Source: Thermoproteota archaeon | GTDB lineage: Archaea > Thermoproteota > Nitrososphaeria > Nitrososphaerales > Nitrosopumilaceae | NCBI GenBank assembly: GCA_003352285.1 | Contig: QQVN01000002.1 | Span: 186,001-250,000, forward strand | DNA: 64,000 bases | Direction: 5' to 3' | Shown here: positions 51,588 through 58,898 of the stretch, piece after piece | Layout of the letters: each line of letters starts with the position of its first letter | Numbering within the stretch: the stretch's first letter is position 1 | Position numbers and translations under genes: made by a program | The notes under the pieces: generated by a model | What the model was told of the DNA's origin: nothing | The model's database searches: none | What the model saw: only the letters and a program-made list of their open reading frames with translations

Positions 51588-51839
51588 CTATACTTCCATT
51601 AGCAATAATGTTGATTTTACATTTGAGATTTTTCTCATTTGCCAAGAAATTGCCTTTTTAATTAGTTCAGCCTTTCTTGAAACAAGTTTTGCAATAATGT
51701 TGTATGCACCAAATGTCTCCTGAACTTCTTTCACATAATCAACATGTCTTATCTCTTCAATTACTGATTCCTCTGTGCCCTTATCACAAGTAATTAGTAC
51801 ATATGCACTAACAGTTTTTTCACTCTTCACGTTGACCAC
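51588..51839 (-). CDS. Lrp/AsnC ligand-binding-domain protein without HTH
   Basis: GTG start; 83 residues forming one RAM-type ligand-binding domain (SAYVLITCDKGTEESVIEEIRHVDYVKEVQETFGAYNIIAKLV) with no DNA-binding helix-turn-helix. Such stand-alone domains oligomerise and may bind amino acids or a partner regulator. Its start overlaps the end of the 72-residue gene upstream by 13 bp, so they are cotranscribed. Confidence 0.88.
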   Translation of the reverse strand: MVNVKSEKTVSAYVLITCDKGTEESVIEEIRHVDYVKEVQETFGAYNIIAKLVSRKAELIKKAISWQMRKISNVKSTLLLMEV

Positions 51840-52045
51840 AACTTTGATACGATATAGCTTCGCAGTCTAAGCAATTTCTCAAAGAGTTTTTGATCATAGT
51901 GGGATTCAGAAATTATTTTACCAATCTTTTCGTTGATTAATTCCAGTTCGCCATATGAAACTCTCTCCAGTTCTCTAGAGTATTTTGGATTCTGAGCGAG
52001 TTCTATGATGTCATTTGTTGAAAATCTTGCAAATACTAATGCCAT
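51827..52045 (-). CDS. Hypothetical helical protein, 72 aa
   Basis: The 72-residue helical protein MALVFARFSTNDIIEL ... FEKLLRLRSYIVSKLWST carries no motif I recognise. It overlaps the downstream Lrp-like gene by 13 bp, so the two are likely translated together. It may bind or regulate the Lrp-type domain. The ATG is preceded by an AT-rich promoter region. Confidence 0.75.
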   Translation of the reverse strand: MALVFARFSTNDIIELAQNPKYSRELERVSYGELELINEKIGKIISESHYDQKLFEKLLRLRSYIVSKLWST

Positions 52046-52153
52046 ACATAAAATAGGCGATCATTATATTTGAAGGGTAATTGATATTCTCAATAAACTC
52101 ATTTGAAAAAGTATTATTAAATTAAACAAATTTTCACTTTTTAATCAAATTAC

Positions 52154-52162
52154 CTTAAATAT
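52154..52162 (+). promoter_or_regulatory. TATA-like element of RNA gene
   Basis: CTTAAATAT lies 28 bp upstream of the first base of the outer RNA stem at 52183, the spacing expected between a TATA box and the transcript start. Confidence 0.45.
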
Positions 52163-52182
52163 CATTTTCACGTAATTATATT

Positions 52183-52316
52183 GACGAGGACAACAATGAT
52201 AGTTCTTCTATCAATGTTCAGTGCTGTGTCAAGGTAATTGTCTAGGAAGGCCTAGAAAAAGCAAAGCACTAACTCTATCCGTGGTTCCTCCTGGGATAGA
52301 GAACAATTCCTCGTCG
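52183..52316 (+). ncRNA. Four-way-junction structured RNA, family unknown
   Basis: GACGAGGA pairs with TCCTCGTC (52183-52190 with 52308-52315). Inside are three hairpins: TGATAG/CTATCA with loop TTCTT (near 52198-52214), AGTGCT/AGCACT (52220-52225 with 52265-52270) capped by TCTAGG/CCTAGA, and TCTATCC/GGATAGA (52274-52280 with 52294-52300). A TATA-like element sits 28 bp before the stem, and a T-rich stretch (TTGTTTTATTTTATTA) follows from about 52328. No reading frame fits. It looks like an independent RNA gene; I do not recognise it as tRNA, SRP RNA or RNase P RNA. Confidence 0.62.
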
Positions 52317-52358
52317 TCCTATCTCAATTGTTTTATTTTATTATAGAGTATTGATAGT

Positions 52359-52694
52359 GTGAGCTCAACATCAATCTATCAGGCAATTCATGATGCACAT
52401 TTGGATAATAGATTAGAAGAAATTTTACTAAAACTATTAGAGCATAATTCGTCTCCTAATGCCCAAGAACCCATAAGACAGTTTTTGGCAAACTATGAAT
52501 TGATGAATGAAAATTTCTGGTCTTCATACAAAAAGGCAAATACAATTGAAGATGCTTTGGAAAGATATTATCAGTTTACAAAAAATCAATGTATTTTGGT
52601 AGAAACACTCATGGTAAATTTACGATTTACAATTGATAAGGATAATTCTAGAAAGGATCTTGCAGTGATGTTAAAGGATGGATTTACATTTTAG
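52359..52694 (+). CDS. Hypothetical helical protein, 111 aa
   Basis: GTG start; 111 residues, helical throughout, with no recognised motif and no signal. It sits between the RNA gene and a small zinc-ribbon frame on the other strand. Its start is about 40 bp after the end of the RNA stem. The function is unknown. Confidence 0.72.
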   Translation: MSSTSIYQAIHDAHLDNRLEEILLKLLEHNSSPNAQEPIRQFLANYELMNENFWSSYKKANTIEDALERYYQFTKNQCILVETLMVNLRFTIDKDNSRKDLAVMLKDGFTF

Positions 52695-52814
52695 TTATGA
52701 CAATTGCTCCATGCAATGATTACATTTTTGAGCCTTTATTCTGTCTCCGCCATCTGTCATCCATAATCTAACACTCTTCATACATCTTGGACATGAAATT
52801 ACACTGTATAGCAT
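52695..52814 (-). CDS. Small zinc-ribbon protein, 39 aa
   Basis: ATG to TAA encodes 39 residues with two Cys pairs CPRC and CNHC about 20 residues apart, matching a single zinc ribbon. The stop directly abuts the stop of the convergent 111-residue gene. An AT-rich element lies roughly 26 nt before the ATG. The spacing of the Cys pairs is the main support. Confidence 0.5.
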   Translation of the reverse strand: MLYSVISCPRCMKSVRLWMTDGGDRIKAQKCNHCMEQLS

Positions 52815-52922
52815 AGTGTATCGGTAATAATACGTAAAAATAATTTAAAGACTTGACGATGTCCATTTGAACTCACAGATTTTAAAGATACTAATAAAGC
52901 AGATAATCCTCTCAAATTATAG

Positions 52923-53645
52923 ATGGTTGATCTTTTAGATCCAATTAATGCTATTACCAGAATGTTTGAGGCAGAGAAATTTGATGATGTAGTCATTTAC
53001 TGCAAAAAAATTTTAGATAAAAACCCAAAAGATATGACTGGTTTACAAAACATTACTACTGCGTTTCTTCATTTAGGACAATATCAAGATGCATTAGACT
53101 ATTCAAGTAAAGTATTGGAGATGAATCCAACCGATACATATGCCTTAAAAAATAAAATTTTTGCCTTAGAACGCCTACGTAAATTTGATGATGTTTTAAA
53201 ATCCTGTCAACAAATGCTTGATATTGATAAAAATGACACTTGGACTCTTAATAGCATGGGATTATCATTAAATGAACTTGATCAACATGCAGAAGCTATA
53301 GAATTTTACGAAAAGACTCTTCAGCTTGAACCAAATAATATCACAGCCTTAATGAATAAAGCAGTATCACTTAGCTATCTCAATAAATTTGAGCAATCAA
53401 TTGAATGCTATGACAAAGTACAACAAATTGATCCTACAATAAAGCAGGCAAAAAAAGCAAAATCAGCTCTTTATGTAAAATTGGGAAAAGAAGATGAATC
53501 ATTTTTAGCAGCACAAGGAGTCTTGGTTAAAGATATGAAAAAAATTCTTCAGGATGCTAAAAACAACAAGTGTACAGTCTTTCATCAGTTTTGTTTGAAC
53601 GAATTCAATGATATGGAAGAAAAAAAACTCCGATCACAATCTTAA
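52923..53645 (+). CDS. Tetratricopeptide (TPR) repeat protein
   Basis: The 240-residue protein is made of about five TPR units (for example LGQYQDALDYSSKVLEMNPTDTYALKNK, LDQHAEAIEFYEKTLQLEPNNITALMNKA, NKFEQSIECYDKVQQIDP). It ends with a helical region containing KDMKKILQDAKNN. TPRs mediate protein-protein contacts. No signal peptide is present. It lies 31 bp upstream of the riboflavin synthase gene; a functional link is not shown. Confidence 0.9.
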   Translation: MVDLLDPINAITRMFEAEKFDDVVIYCKKILDKNPKDMTGLQNITTAFLHLGQYQDALDYSSKVLEMNPTDTYALKNKIFALERLRKFDDVLKSCQQMLDIDKNDTWTLNSMGLSLNELDQHAEAIEFYEKTLQLEPNNITALMNKAVSLSYLNKFEQSIECYDKVQQIDPTIKQAKKAKSALYVKLGKEDESFLAAQGVLVKDMKKILQDAKNNKCTVFHQFCLNEFNDMEEKKLRSQS

Positions 53646-53676
53646 TAATTTCATAGATTTCATTAGAATCTGAATA

Positions 53677-54258
53677 ATGTTCACTGGAATCATTGAAGGA
53701 ATAGGTAAAGTTGAGAAAATTGAAAAGAGTAAGAATAGAAGCGCTGTAAAAATGACAGTTGATCTTGGAACAAAATCCAGAGGTCTAAAGATTGGTCAAA
53801 GCGTTGCATTAAACGGAGTGTGTTTGACTGTTACTAAAATTGCAAAAAATAAGGCAAATTTTGAGATGATTGACGAGACAACAAAAAAAACAGATTTAGG
53901 AAATCTAAAACCAGGCAGCATCATAAACATAGAGAGAAGTCTCAAGGCAAATGATCGACTAGAAGGACATTTTGTATTGGGTCATGTAGATGGAGTTGGC
54001 ATAATTAAAAAAATTCTCAAAAAACCAAAGGAAGTTCAAGTCTGGTTTGAAATCCCAAAAAAATTGTCAAAATATGTTGTAAAAAAGGGCTCTATTGCTA
54101 TAGATGGAATTAGTTTGACGGTAGTTGATGTAAAAAAGAATCTAGCATCAGTCTGTCTGATACCTCATACCATCGATGTTACAAACTTTCATACAAAAAA
54201 GATAGGCGACAAGGTTAATATTGAAACTGACATTCTTGGAAAATACATTCTAAAATAA
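53677..54258 (+). CDS. ribC: Riboflavin synthase (alpha-subunit type)
   Basis: The 193 residues show the two-barrel pattern: MFTGIIEGIGKV, GQSVALNGVCLTVTKI, then LEGHFVLGHVDGVGII, GSIAIDGISLTVVDV and a helix with VNIETDILGKYI. It forms riboflavin from two molecules of dimethyl-ribityllumazine. Use of the bacterial/eukaryal-type synthase instead of the archaeal RibC is notable and suggests transfer in the past. It is first in the riboflavin gene block. Confidence 0.95.
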   Translation: MFTGIIEGIGKVEKIEKSKNRSAVKMTVDLGTKSRGLKIGQSVALNGVCLTVTKIAKNKANFEMIDETTKKTDLGNLKPGSIINIERSLKANDRLEGHFVLGHVDGVGIIKKILKKPKEVQVWFEIPKKLSKYVVKKGSIAIDGISLTVVDVKKNLASVCLIPHTIDVTNFHTKKIGDKVNIETDILGKYILK

Positions 54259-54336
54259 GGCTAATTTATTACAAATTTAGTGGTAATTACCAATTTTTTA
54301 GTAAACTTTATAATCTGAAACCAAAGGATTTTTCAT

Positions 54337-55005
54337 ATGTCACTAGATGCAGCCATCCATTCACTAAAGCAAGGCGAATTTGTTCTCTTACATGATTCTG
54401 CGGGTAGAGAAAATGAAATTGACATGGTAGTTGCTGCTGAGCTAATCACTCCTGAACATGTTGCAAGAATGCGACAGCATGCAGGCGGCCTACTATGTCT
54501 TGCCATTGACAATGGATTTGGAAAATCACTTGGATTAAGATACATGCATGACATTTTATCAGATACATTTGAAGAGAACTCTAAAGATATGATAATGGGG
54601 CTTGCTCCATACGGAGATCATCCTACATTTTCTATATCTATTAACCATTATCAAACCTATACTGGAATTACCGATAATGACAGAGCCTTGACCATAAAAG
54701 AACTCTCAAAATTACATGATATTGAAAGTCCTAAAAACAAATTTGTTTCTTCTTTTAAGACTCCTGGCCATGTTCCACTATTGATTGCATCAAATGATCT
54801 TTTACTCAAAAGACAGGGACACACTGAGATGTCAATTTATCTAACACAGCTAGCAGGTCTTAAACCCGTTACTGCAATTTGTGAAATGATGGATGCAGAT
54901 ACCTATTCAGCACTATCTGTTGAAAAAGCATCCAAATATGCCAAACAAAATGGTATTCCTTTACTTGATGGAAAGGAACTAGTAGAATACGCTAAGGTGC
55001 ATTAA
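54337..55005 (+). CDS. ribB: 3,4-dihydroxy-2-butanone 4-phosphate synthase
   Basis: The 222 residues begin with the acidic loop HDSAGRENEIDMVVAAELI and have DRALTIKEL and FKTPGHVPLLIASNDLLLKRQGHTEMSIYLTQLAG, the RibB active-site motifs. It turns ribulose 5-phosphate into the four-carbon unit of lumazine. ATG with TTTATA about 28 nt upstream, so it starts a leaderless transcript. RibH follows 3 bp after its stop. Confidence 0.96.
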   Translation: MSLDAAIHSLKQGEFVLLHDSAGRENEIDMVVAAELITPEHVARMRQHAGGLLCLAIDNGFGKSLGLRYMHDILSDTFEENSKDMIMGLAPYGDHPTFSISINHYQTYTGITDNDRALTIKELSKLHDIESPKNKFVSSFKTPGHVPLLIASNDLLLKRQGHTEMSIYLTQLAGLKPVTAICEMMDADTYSALSVEKASKYAKQNGIPLLDGKELVEYAKVH

Positions 55006-55007
55006 TT

Positions 55008-55424
55008 TTGAACATTGCCATTGTCGTTGCGGAGTTTAATGAAAAAATTACATCAAGAATGTTTCAAGTTGCAAAAGAAAAAGCAGAGGTATTAAAACTA
55101 AACATAAAGTATACCTCTACTGTTCCTGGAGCGTATGATATGCCAATTGTCGTAGATGCATTATTACAAAAAAAAGATGTCGATGCAGTAGTGACACTTG
55201 GAGCAATAATAAAAGGTCAAACTAAACATGATGAAGTAATTGCAAATTCAACTGCAAAATCTTTAACTGAATTATCCGTCAAATACAAAAAGCCTGTATC
55301 ATTGGGTATTACGGGACCTGGAATGCAGGAAAGACACGCTCTTGCAAGAATTCGTCCCGTGGCCGAAAGGGCAGTTGAGGCAGTTTCTAAACTCTCTAAT
55401 GAATTAAATAAAATCCAGAAATGA
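55008..55424 (+). CDS. ribH: 6,7-dimethyl-8-ribityllumazine synthase
   Basis: TTG start; 138 residues with the lumazine-synthase pattern: NIAIVVAEFNEKITSRM, TVPGAYDMPIVVDALL, DAVVTLGAIIKGQTKHDEVIANS, and RHALARIRPVAERAVEAV. It joins the butanone phosphate and the pyrimidine to lumazine. It overlaps the next gene (GTP cyclohydrolase III) by 4 bp. Confidence 0.95.
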   Translation: MNIAIVVAEFNEKITSRMFQVAKEKAEVLKLNIKYTSTVPGAYDMPIVVDALLQKKDVDAVVTLGAIIKGQTKHDEVIANSTAKSLTELSVKYKKPVSLGITGPGMQERHALARIRPVAERAVEAVSKLSNELNKIQK

Positions 55425-56167
55425 TTCAGCTTACCATTCTCAAAATTACTGGATATGGCCCTTGGACCCTGACTTTAGGCAGTGATAGAGAGCATGAATT
55501 ACAGATGCTTCAGGCCTCACTGTATAAAGAAATTCAGTCTCAATTTTCTAAAAAAAACTGTATTACATTTCTAAATCGCTCTGATGAATTCTTTGTTGTA
55601 TCAAATGGGCTGAAACTAGAGGACCATATAGAAATTCAAAAAAACTTGGAGTCAAAATTTGATATCCGTCTTTCAATGTCCATTGGGCATGCCGAAAATC
55701 CATTTGATGCCAATCTAAAGGCTTACGAGGGGAAAAAAACAAAAAAAATTCTAAATCAAGAACACAACATCTATGGGATTCTAAACGGTTCGTCTGAATC
55801 AAAAGTTACAATAATGCATCTTGATGTTGAAGACTTGACTTCGCAAAGAAAAACAATGTCTCCGTATGAAATATCATCTAAGATCTTCAAACTTTATTCT
55901 ACCATGTCTGAATTTTTCATAAATTACAAATCATTGACATTCTTTATGGGTGGTGATAATTTTATGGTTGTAAGCTCAAATGATGCAAAATCTGCAGCAA
56001 GAAATTTCCTGGACATGATAAAAAAAGATGGAATAACCTTAAACTGTGGAATCGGAACTGCTAAAACATCTCGTGAAGCAGTCAAGCTTGCAACAAAATC
56101 ACTTGATACTATTAGAGAGATAAGAGATTCCGGAAAAGAAAAGCCTGAAATTTATGAATTGTCATGA
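55421..56167 (+). CDS. GTP cyclohydrolase III (archaeal type)
   Basis: The 248 residues match archaeal GCH III: LTILKITGYGPWTLTLGSDREHELQMLQASLYKEIQ and a repeat half with SKVTIMHLDVEDLTSQRKTMSPYEISSKI...GGDNFMVVSSND. Family members turn GTP into a formylamino-pyrimidine, the first step of archaeal riboflavin and F420 synthesis. The gene overlaps both neighbours by 4 bp (ribH and the amidohydrolase), so it belongs to one translationally coupled set. Confidence 0.93.
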   Translation: MIQLTILKITGYGPWTLTLGSDREHELQMLQASLYKEIQSQFSKKNCITFLNRSDEFFVVSNGLKLEDHIEIQKNLESKFDIRLSMSIGHAENPFDANLKAYEGKKTKKILNQEHNIYGILNGSSESKVTIMHLDVEDLTSQRKTMSPYEISSKIFKLYSTMSEFFINYKSLTFFMGGDNFMVVSSNDAKSAARNFLDMIKKDGITLNCGIGTAKTSREAVKLATKSLDTIREIRDSGKEKPEIYELS

Positions 56168-57354
56168 TTTTAAAAAATCTCAGTGTTTTGTTGGGTAAAG
56201 AATTACATTACAAATCATCTTGTAGTATTCAAATTTCAAAACAAAAATTTCATAGAATCCAAGATAGTATCAAACCAAGCTCAAATGAAAGTGTAATTGA
56301 TTGCGAGGGATTAATGGCAATCCCTGGATTTATCAATTCACATACACACATTGGTGATTCAATTGCAAAAGATTTTACTCTCAACAAAACAGTCGATGAA
56401 AAAATCCATCCATTGTTTGGCGCAAAACCAAAAATTCTAAAAAAATCGAACCCTGCCCATCTTTCAGCATTTATAGAAAATACCTGCAAAAGTATGATAA
56501 AAAATGGAATTACAACATTTGTTGATTTTAGGGAAGGTGGTCTTGACGGGATAGAATTAATTCGTAAGGCAACATCAAAAATTCCAATTCGAGCAATTAT
56601 TCTAGGAAGAATTGAGCATTACAGCTCGCCAGCACAAATAAGAAAAAACTCTCTTTTTCCAAGAGAGAAATCTTCAGAGTTGACAAAAATTCTTGCAAAA
56701 TGTGATGGTTTGGGTATAAGCGGTGCTAATGAAAATAGTGATTCTGTACTAGGATACTATTCTAAAACGAGTAAGCTAAGGGCAATCCATGCTGCCGAAA
56801 CAAAGCAGAGTGTAGATACTTCAAAAAAGACTACAAAAAAATCCGAAGTACTACGTGCACTGAAATTAAAACCACATTTTCTAGTTCATATGACATATGC
56901 ATCCAATAGCGATCTTAACTTGGCAGCAAAAAAAACTCGGGGTATTGTAATTTGCCCAAGAGCAAACGCTGCACTAGCAGAAGGCATTCCCAATATTTTT
57001 CCAATGCTTAGATCACAATGTACAATTGCAATAGGAACTGATAATGTAATGATCAATTCCCCTGATATGTTTAGAGAGATGGATTATCTTTGGAAAGCTA
57101 CAATGGGATTAAACAAAAAAAGAATTGATCCCAGATTAATTCTTAAAATGGCAACAACCAACGCTTCATCAATTTTACATAAGAATATTGGAATTATAGA
57201 ACGTGGAAGGTTAGCAGATCTTGTTTTGATTGATAAACATGCAATTGATTTAGAACCAATGCATAATCCTTACGCATCGCTTGTTCACCGTGCATCTGAA
57301 TCAACAATTCGCACAGTTCTGATAGGAGGAAATGTAGTACATGGTAAGATCTAG
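56164..57354 (+). CDS. Amidohydrolase/deaminase-superfamily protein embedded in riboflavin operon
   Basis: The 396 residues have the metal site of the cytosine-deaminase/TrzA type: NSHTHIGDS (HxH), IHAAET, LVHMTYAS, and IGTDNVMINSPDM with the catalytic Asp. It overlaps GTP cyclohydrolase III by 4 bp and the diaminopyrimidine reductase by 14 bp. Two riboflavin steps lack a gene here: formamide hydrolysis and pyrimidine deamination. This protein is a natural candidate for the deaminase; that is inference from position and family. Confidence 0.88.
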   Translation: MILKNLSVLLGKELHYKSSCSIQISKQKFHRIQDSIKPSSNESVIDCEGLMAIPGFINSHTHIGDSIAKDFTLNKTVDEKIHPLFGAKPKILKKSNPAHLSAFIENTCKSMIKNGITTFVDFREGGLDGIELIRKATSKIPIRAIILGRIEHYSSPAQIRKNSLFPREKSSELTKILAKCDGLGISGANENSDSVLGYYSKTSKLRAIHAAETKQSVDTSKKTTKKSEVLRALKLKPHFLVHMTYASNSDLNLAAKKTRGIVICPRANAALAEGIPNIFPMLRSQCTIAIGTDNVMINSPDMFREMDYLWKATMGLNKKRIDPRLILKMATTNASSILHKNIGIIERGRLADLVLIDKHAIDLEPMHNPYASLVHRASESTIRTVLIGGNVVHGKI

Positions 57355-57997
57355 ACCAAAAATAATTCTTAGCGCAGCTATGACAATTGATGGTAAGATT
57401 GCATCTAAAAGTGGAGATTCCAAACTTTCTTCTAAAAAAGATAAAATCCGTGTACACAAACTTCGTTCAAAAACCGATGCAATACTAATTGGAAAAAATA
57501 CTTTATTGCGTGACGATCCGTTATTGACCGTTAGATATCATAAAGGGAAAAACCCAATTAGAATAATTCTGGACTCAAAAGGTGAAATTCCACCCAATTC
57601 AAAAATTATCAAGACTTGCAAAAAAATTCCTACCATCATTGCTGTATCACAAAATATATCTCAAAAAAACTTGAATCGGTTAAAGAAATTACCTCTACAA
57701 ATAATCTTTGCAGGTACTAAGAGAATCAGCATTCAAAAATTATTAAAAATCCTTTTCAAACAAAAGATACAGACTATATTATTAGAAGGAGGAAGTAAAA
57801 CTAATTGGGAATTTATCAGTAAAGGATTTGTTGATGAGATTATTATCACCATCGCACCAATTGTAGTTGGCGGTCAAACCAGTACCTCTCTGGTTGGGGG
57901 AGAAGGTTTTTTGAATATGCAAAAATCCAAGAAATTTAAATTAAAAAATATAAGTAAATTCAAAAATGAGTTTGTAGTTCATTACAGTAAACTGTAA
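57341..57997 (+). CDS. 2,5-diamino-6-ribitylamino-pyrimidinone phosphate reductase (RibD-C type)
   Basis: The 218 residues are a stand-alone RibD C-terminal reductase: RPKIILSAAMTIDGKIASKSGDSKLSS, DAILIGKNTLLRDDPLLTVR, and TILLEGGSKTNWEFISKGFVDEI. Archaea use this reductase without the deaminase half. It starts inside the amidohydrolase gene (14 bp overlap) and ends the riboflavin block. Confidence 0.94.
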   Translation: MVRSRPKIILSAAMTIDGKIASKSGDSKLSSKKDKIRVHKLRSKTDAILIGKNTLLRDDPLLTVRYHKGKNPIRIILDSKGEIPPNSKIIKTCKKIPTIIAVSQNISQKNLNRLKKLPLQIIFAGTKRISIQKLLKILFKQKIQTILLEGGSKTNWEFISKGFVDEIIITIAPIVVGGQTSTSLVGGEGFLNMQKSKKFKLKNISKFKNEFVVHYSKL

Positions 57998-58032
57998 GTT
58001 ATTATACTAATAGTACAGTAAAATTTTAGATC

Positions 58033-58284
58033 TTGGCAACAAAAAAGAAATCAAAATCAACTAGTAGAAAATCAAAATCAACTAGTAGAAAATCAAAAGC
58101 TACAAAATCAAAATCCAAGAGCAAATCAAAGTCTAAGAAAAAAGCCTTTGGCGGTTATGCAATTAACTTTGGTGGACGAAAAGAAACGGTTGAGCAAGTC
58201 TTTGGTAAAAAACCAATTGCACCAAGTGAAATGACAAAGAAAATTTGGGCATTTGTTAAATCAAAGAAACTTTCAAACAAGTAG
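58033..58284 (+). CDS. Lys/Ser-rich chromatin-like protein with SWIB-like C-terminus
   Basis: TTG start; 83 residues. Residues about 1-38 are Lys and Ser with Thr/Arg and encode STSRKSK twice from a perfect 21-bp tandem repeat (58048-58068, 58069-58089). The rest contains GGYAINFGGRKETVEQVFG and PSEMTKKIWAFVKSKKLSNK, which resembles the end of the SWIB fold. The histone-H1-like tail could bind DNA. It is a candidate chromatin protein. The function is unproven. Confidence 0.78.
   Translation: MATKKKSKSTSRKSKSTSRKSKATKSKSKSKSKSKKKAFGGYAINFGGRKETVEQVFGKKPIAPSEMTKKIWAFVKSKKLSNK
58048..58089 (+). repeat. Perfect 21-bp tandem repeat inside Lys/Ser-rich gene
   Basis: A 21-bp unit starting AAATCAAAATCAACTAG occurs twice without change, at 58048-58068 and 58069-58089. 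It keeps the reading frame, so copy number could change the tail length without frameshift. Confidence 0.8.
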
Positions 58285-58345
58285 CTATTACCTTCTTTTT
58301 CATTTTCTAATTAACAATTATTAAACTCCGTAATTACACGTGTGT

Positions 58346-58897
58346 ATGTCGACCACTTCCTTACGAAAAGATCACGATCTCATTGAGAAAGTCATTAAAT
58401 CAATGGATACTACAGTTCAACTCTTAGAAAGTGGTAAATCTATTCCTGAATCAATTCTTTTACCCGTAATAGATTTTTCAAAAAATTTTACTGATGTATG
58501 CCATCATAGCAAAGAAGAAAATTCATTTTTCCCTGCATTAGGTAAAGCAGGCATGCCAACTAACATGGGTCCTATTGCTGTTATGCTTATGGAACACGAA
58601 AAGTCACGAAAAATTGCATCAAATATGGAACAATCAACCAAAACTTATCTTTCAACTGGAGATGCAACAAAGTTAATCTCAGATATGAAAGAATATGTTG
58701 AACATATTACCGAACACCTCTGGAAAGAAAATAATCGTCTTTTCATGATGGCAGAAGCAAGATTGCAATATGTTGCAAAACAAATTGATACCGAATTACA
58801 TGAGATAGAAGCAAAGAAACTCAAAGAAACTGGTAAGACCAGAGCCGATTATGAAAAAATTGCAGAAGATATTGCTAAACAGATTTCTGAGCAATAA
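58346..58897 (+). CDS. Hemerythrin HHE-domain protein
   Basis: About 183 residues with the hemerythrin-like helical bundle: LRKDHDLIEKVI, FTDVCHHSKEENSFFPALG, MLMEHEKSRKIA, and YVEHITEHLWKENNRLF, providing His and Glu for a di-iron site. Such proteins bind or sense oxygen, nitric oxide or iron. I chose the ATG at 58346; a TATTAAAC element lies about 28 nt upstream. A GTG at 58340 would add two residues. Confidence 0.91.
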   Translation: MSTTSLRKDHDLIEKVIKSMDTTVQLLESGKSIPESILLPVIDFSKNFTDVCHHSKEENSFFPALGKAGMPTNMGPIAVMLMEHEKSRKIASNMEQSTKTYLSTGDATKLISDMKEYVEHITEHLWKENNRLFMMAEARLQYVAKQIDTELHEIEAKKLKETGKTRADYEKIAEDIAKQISEQ

Positions 58898-58898
58898 A

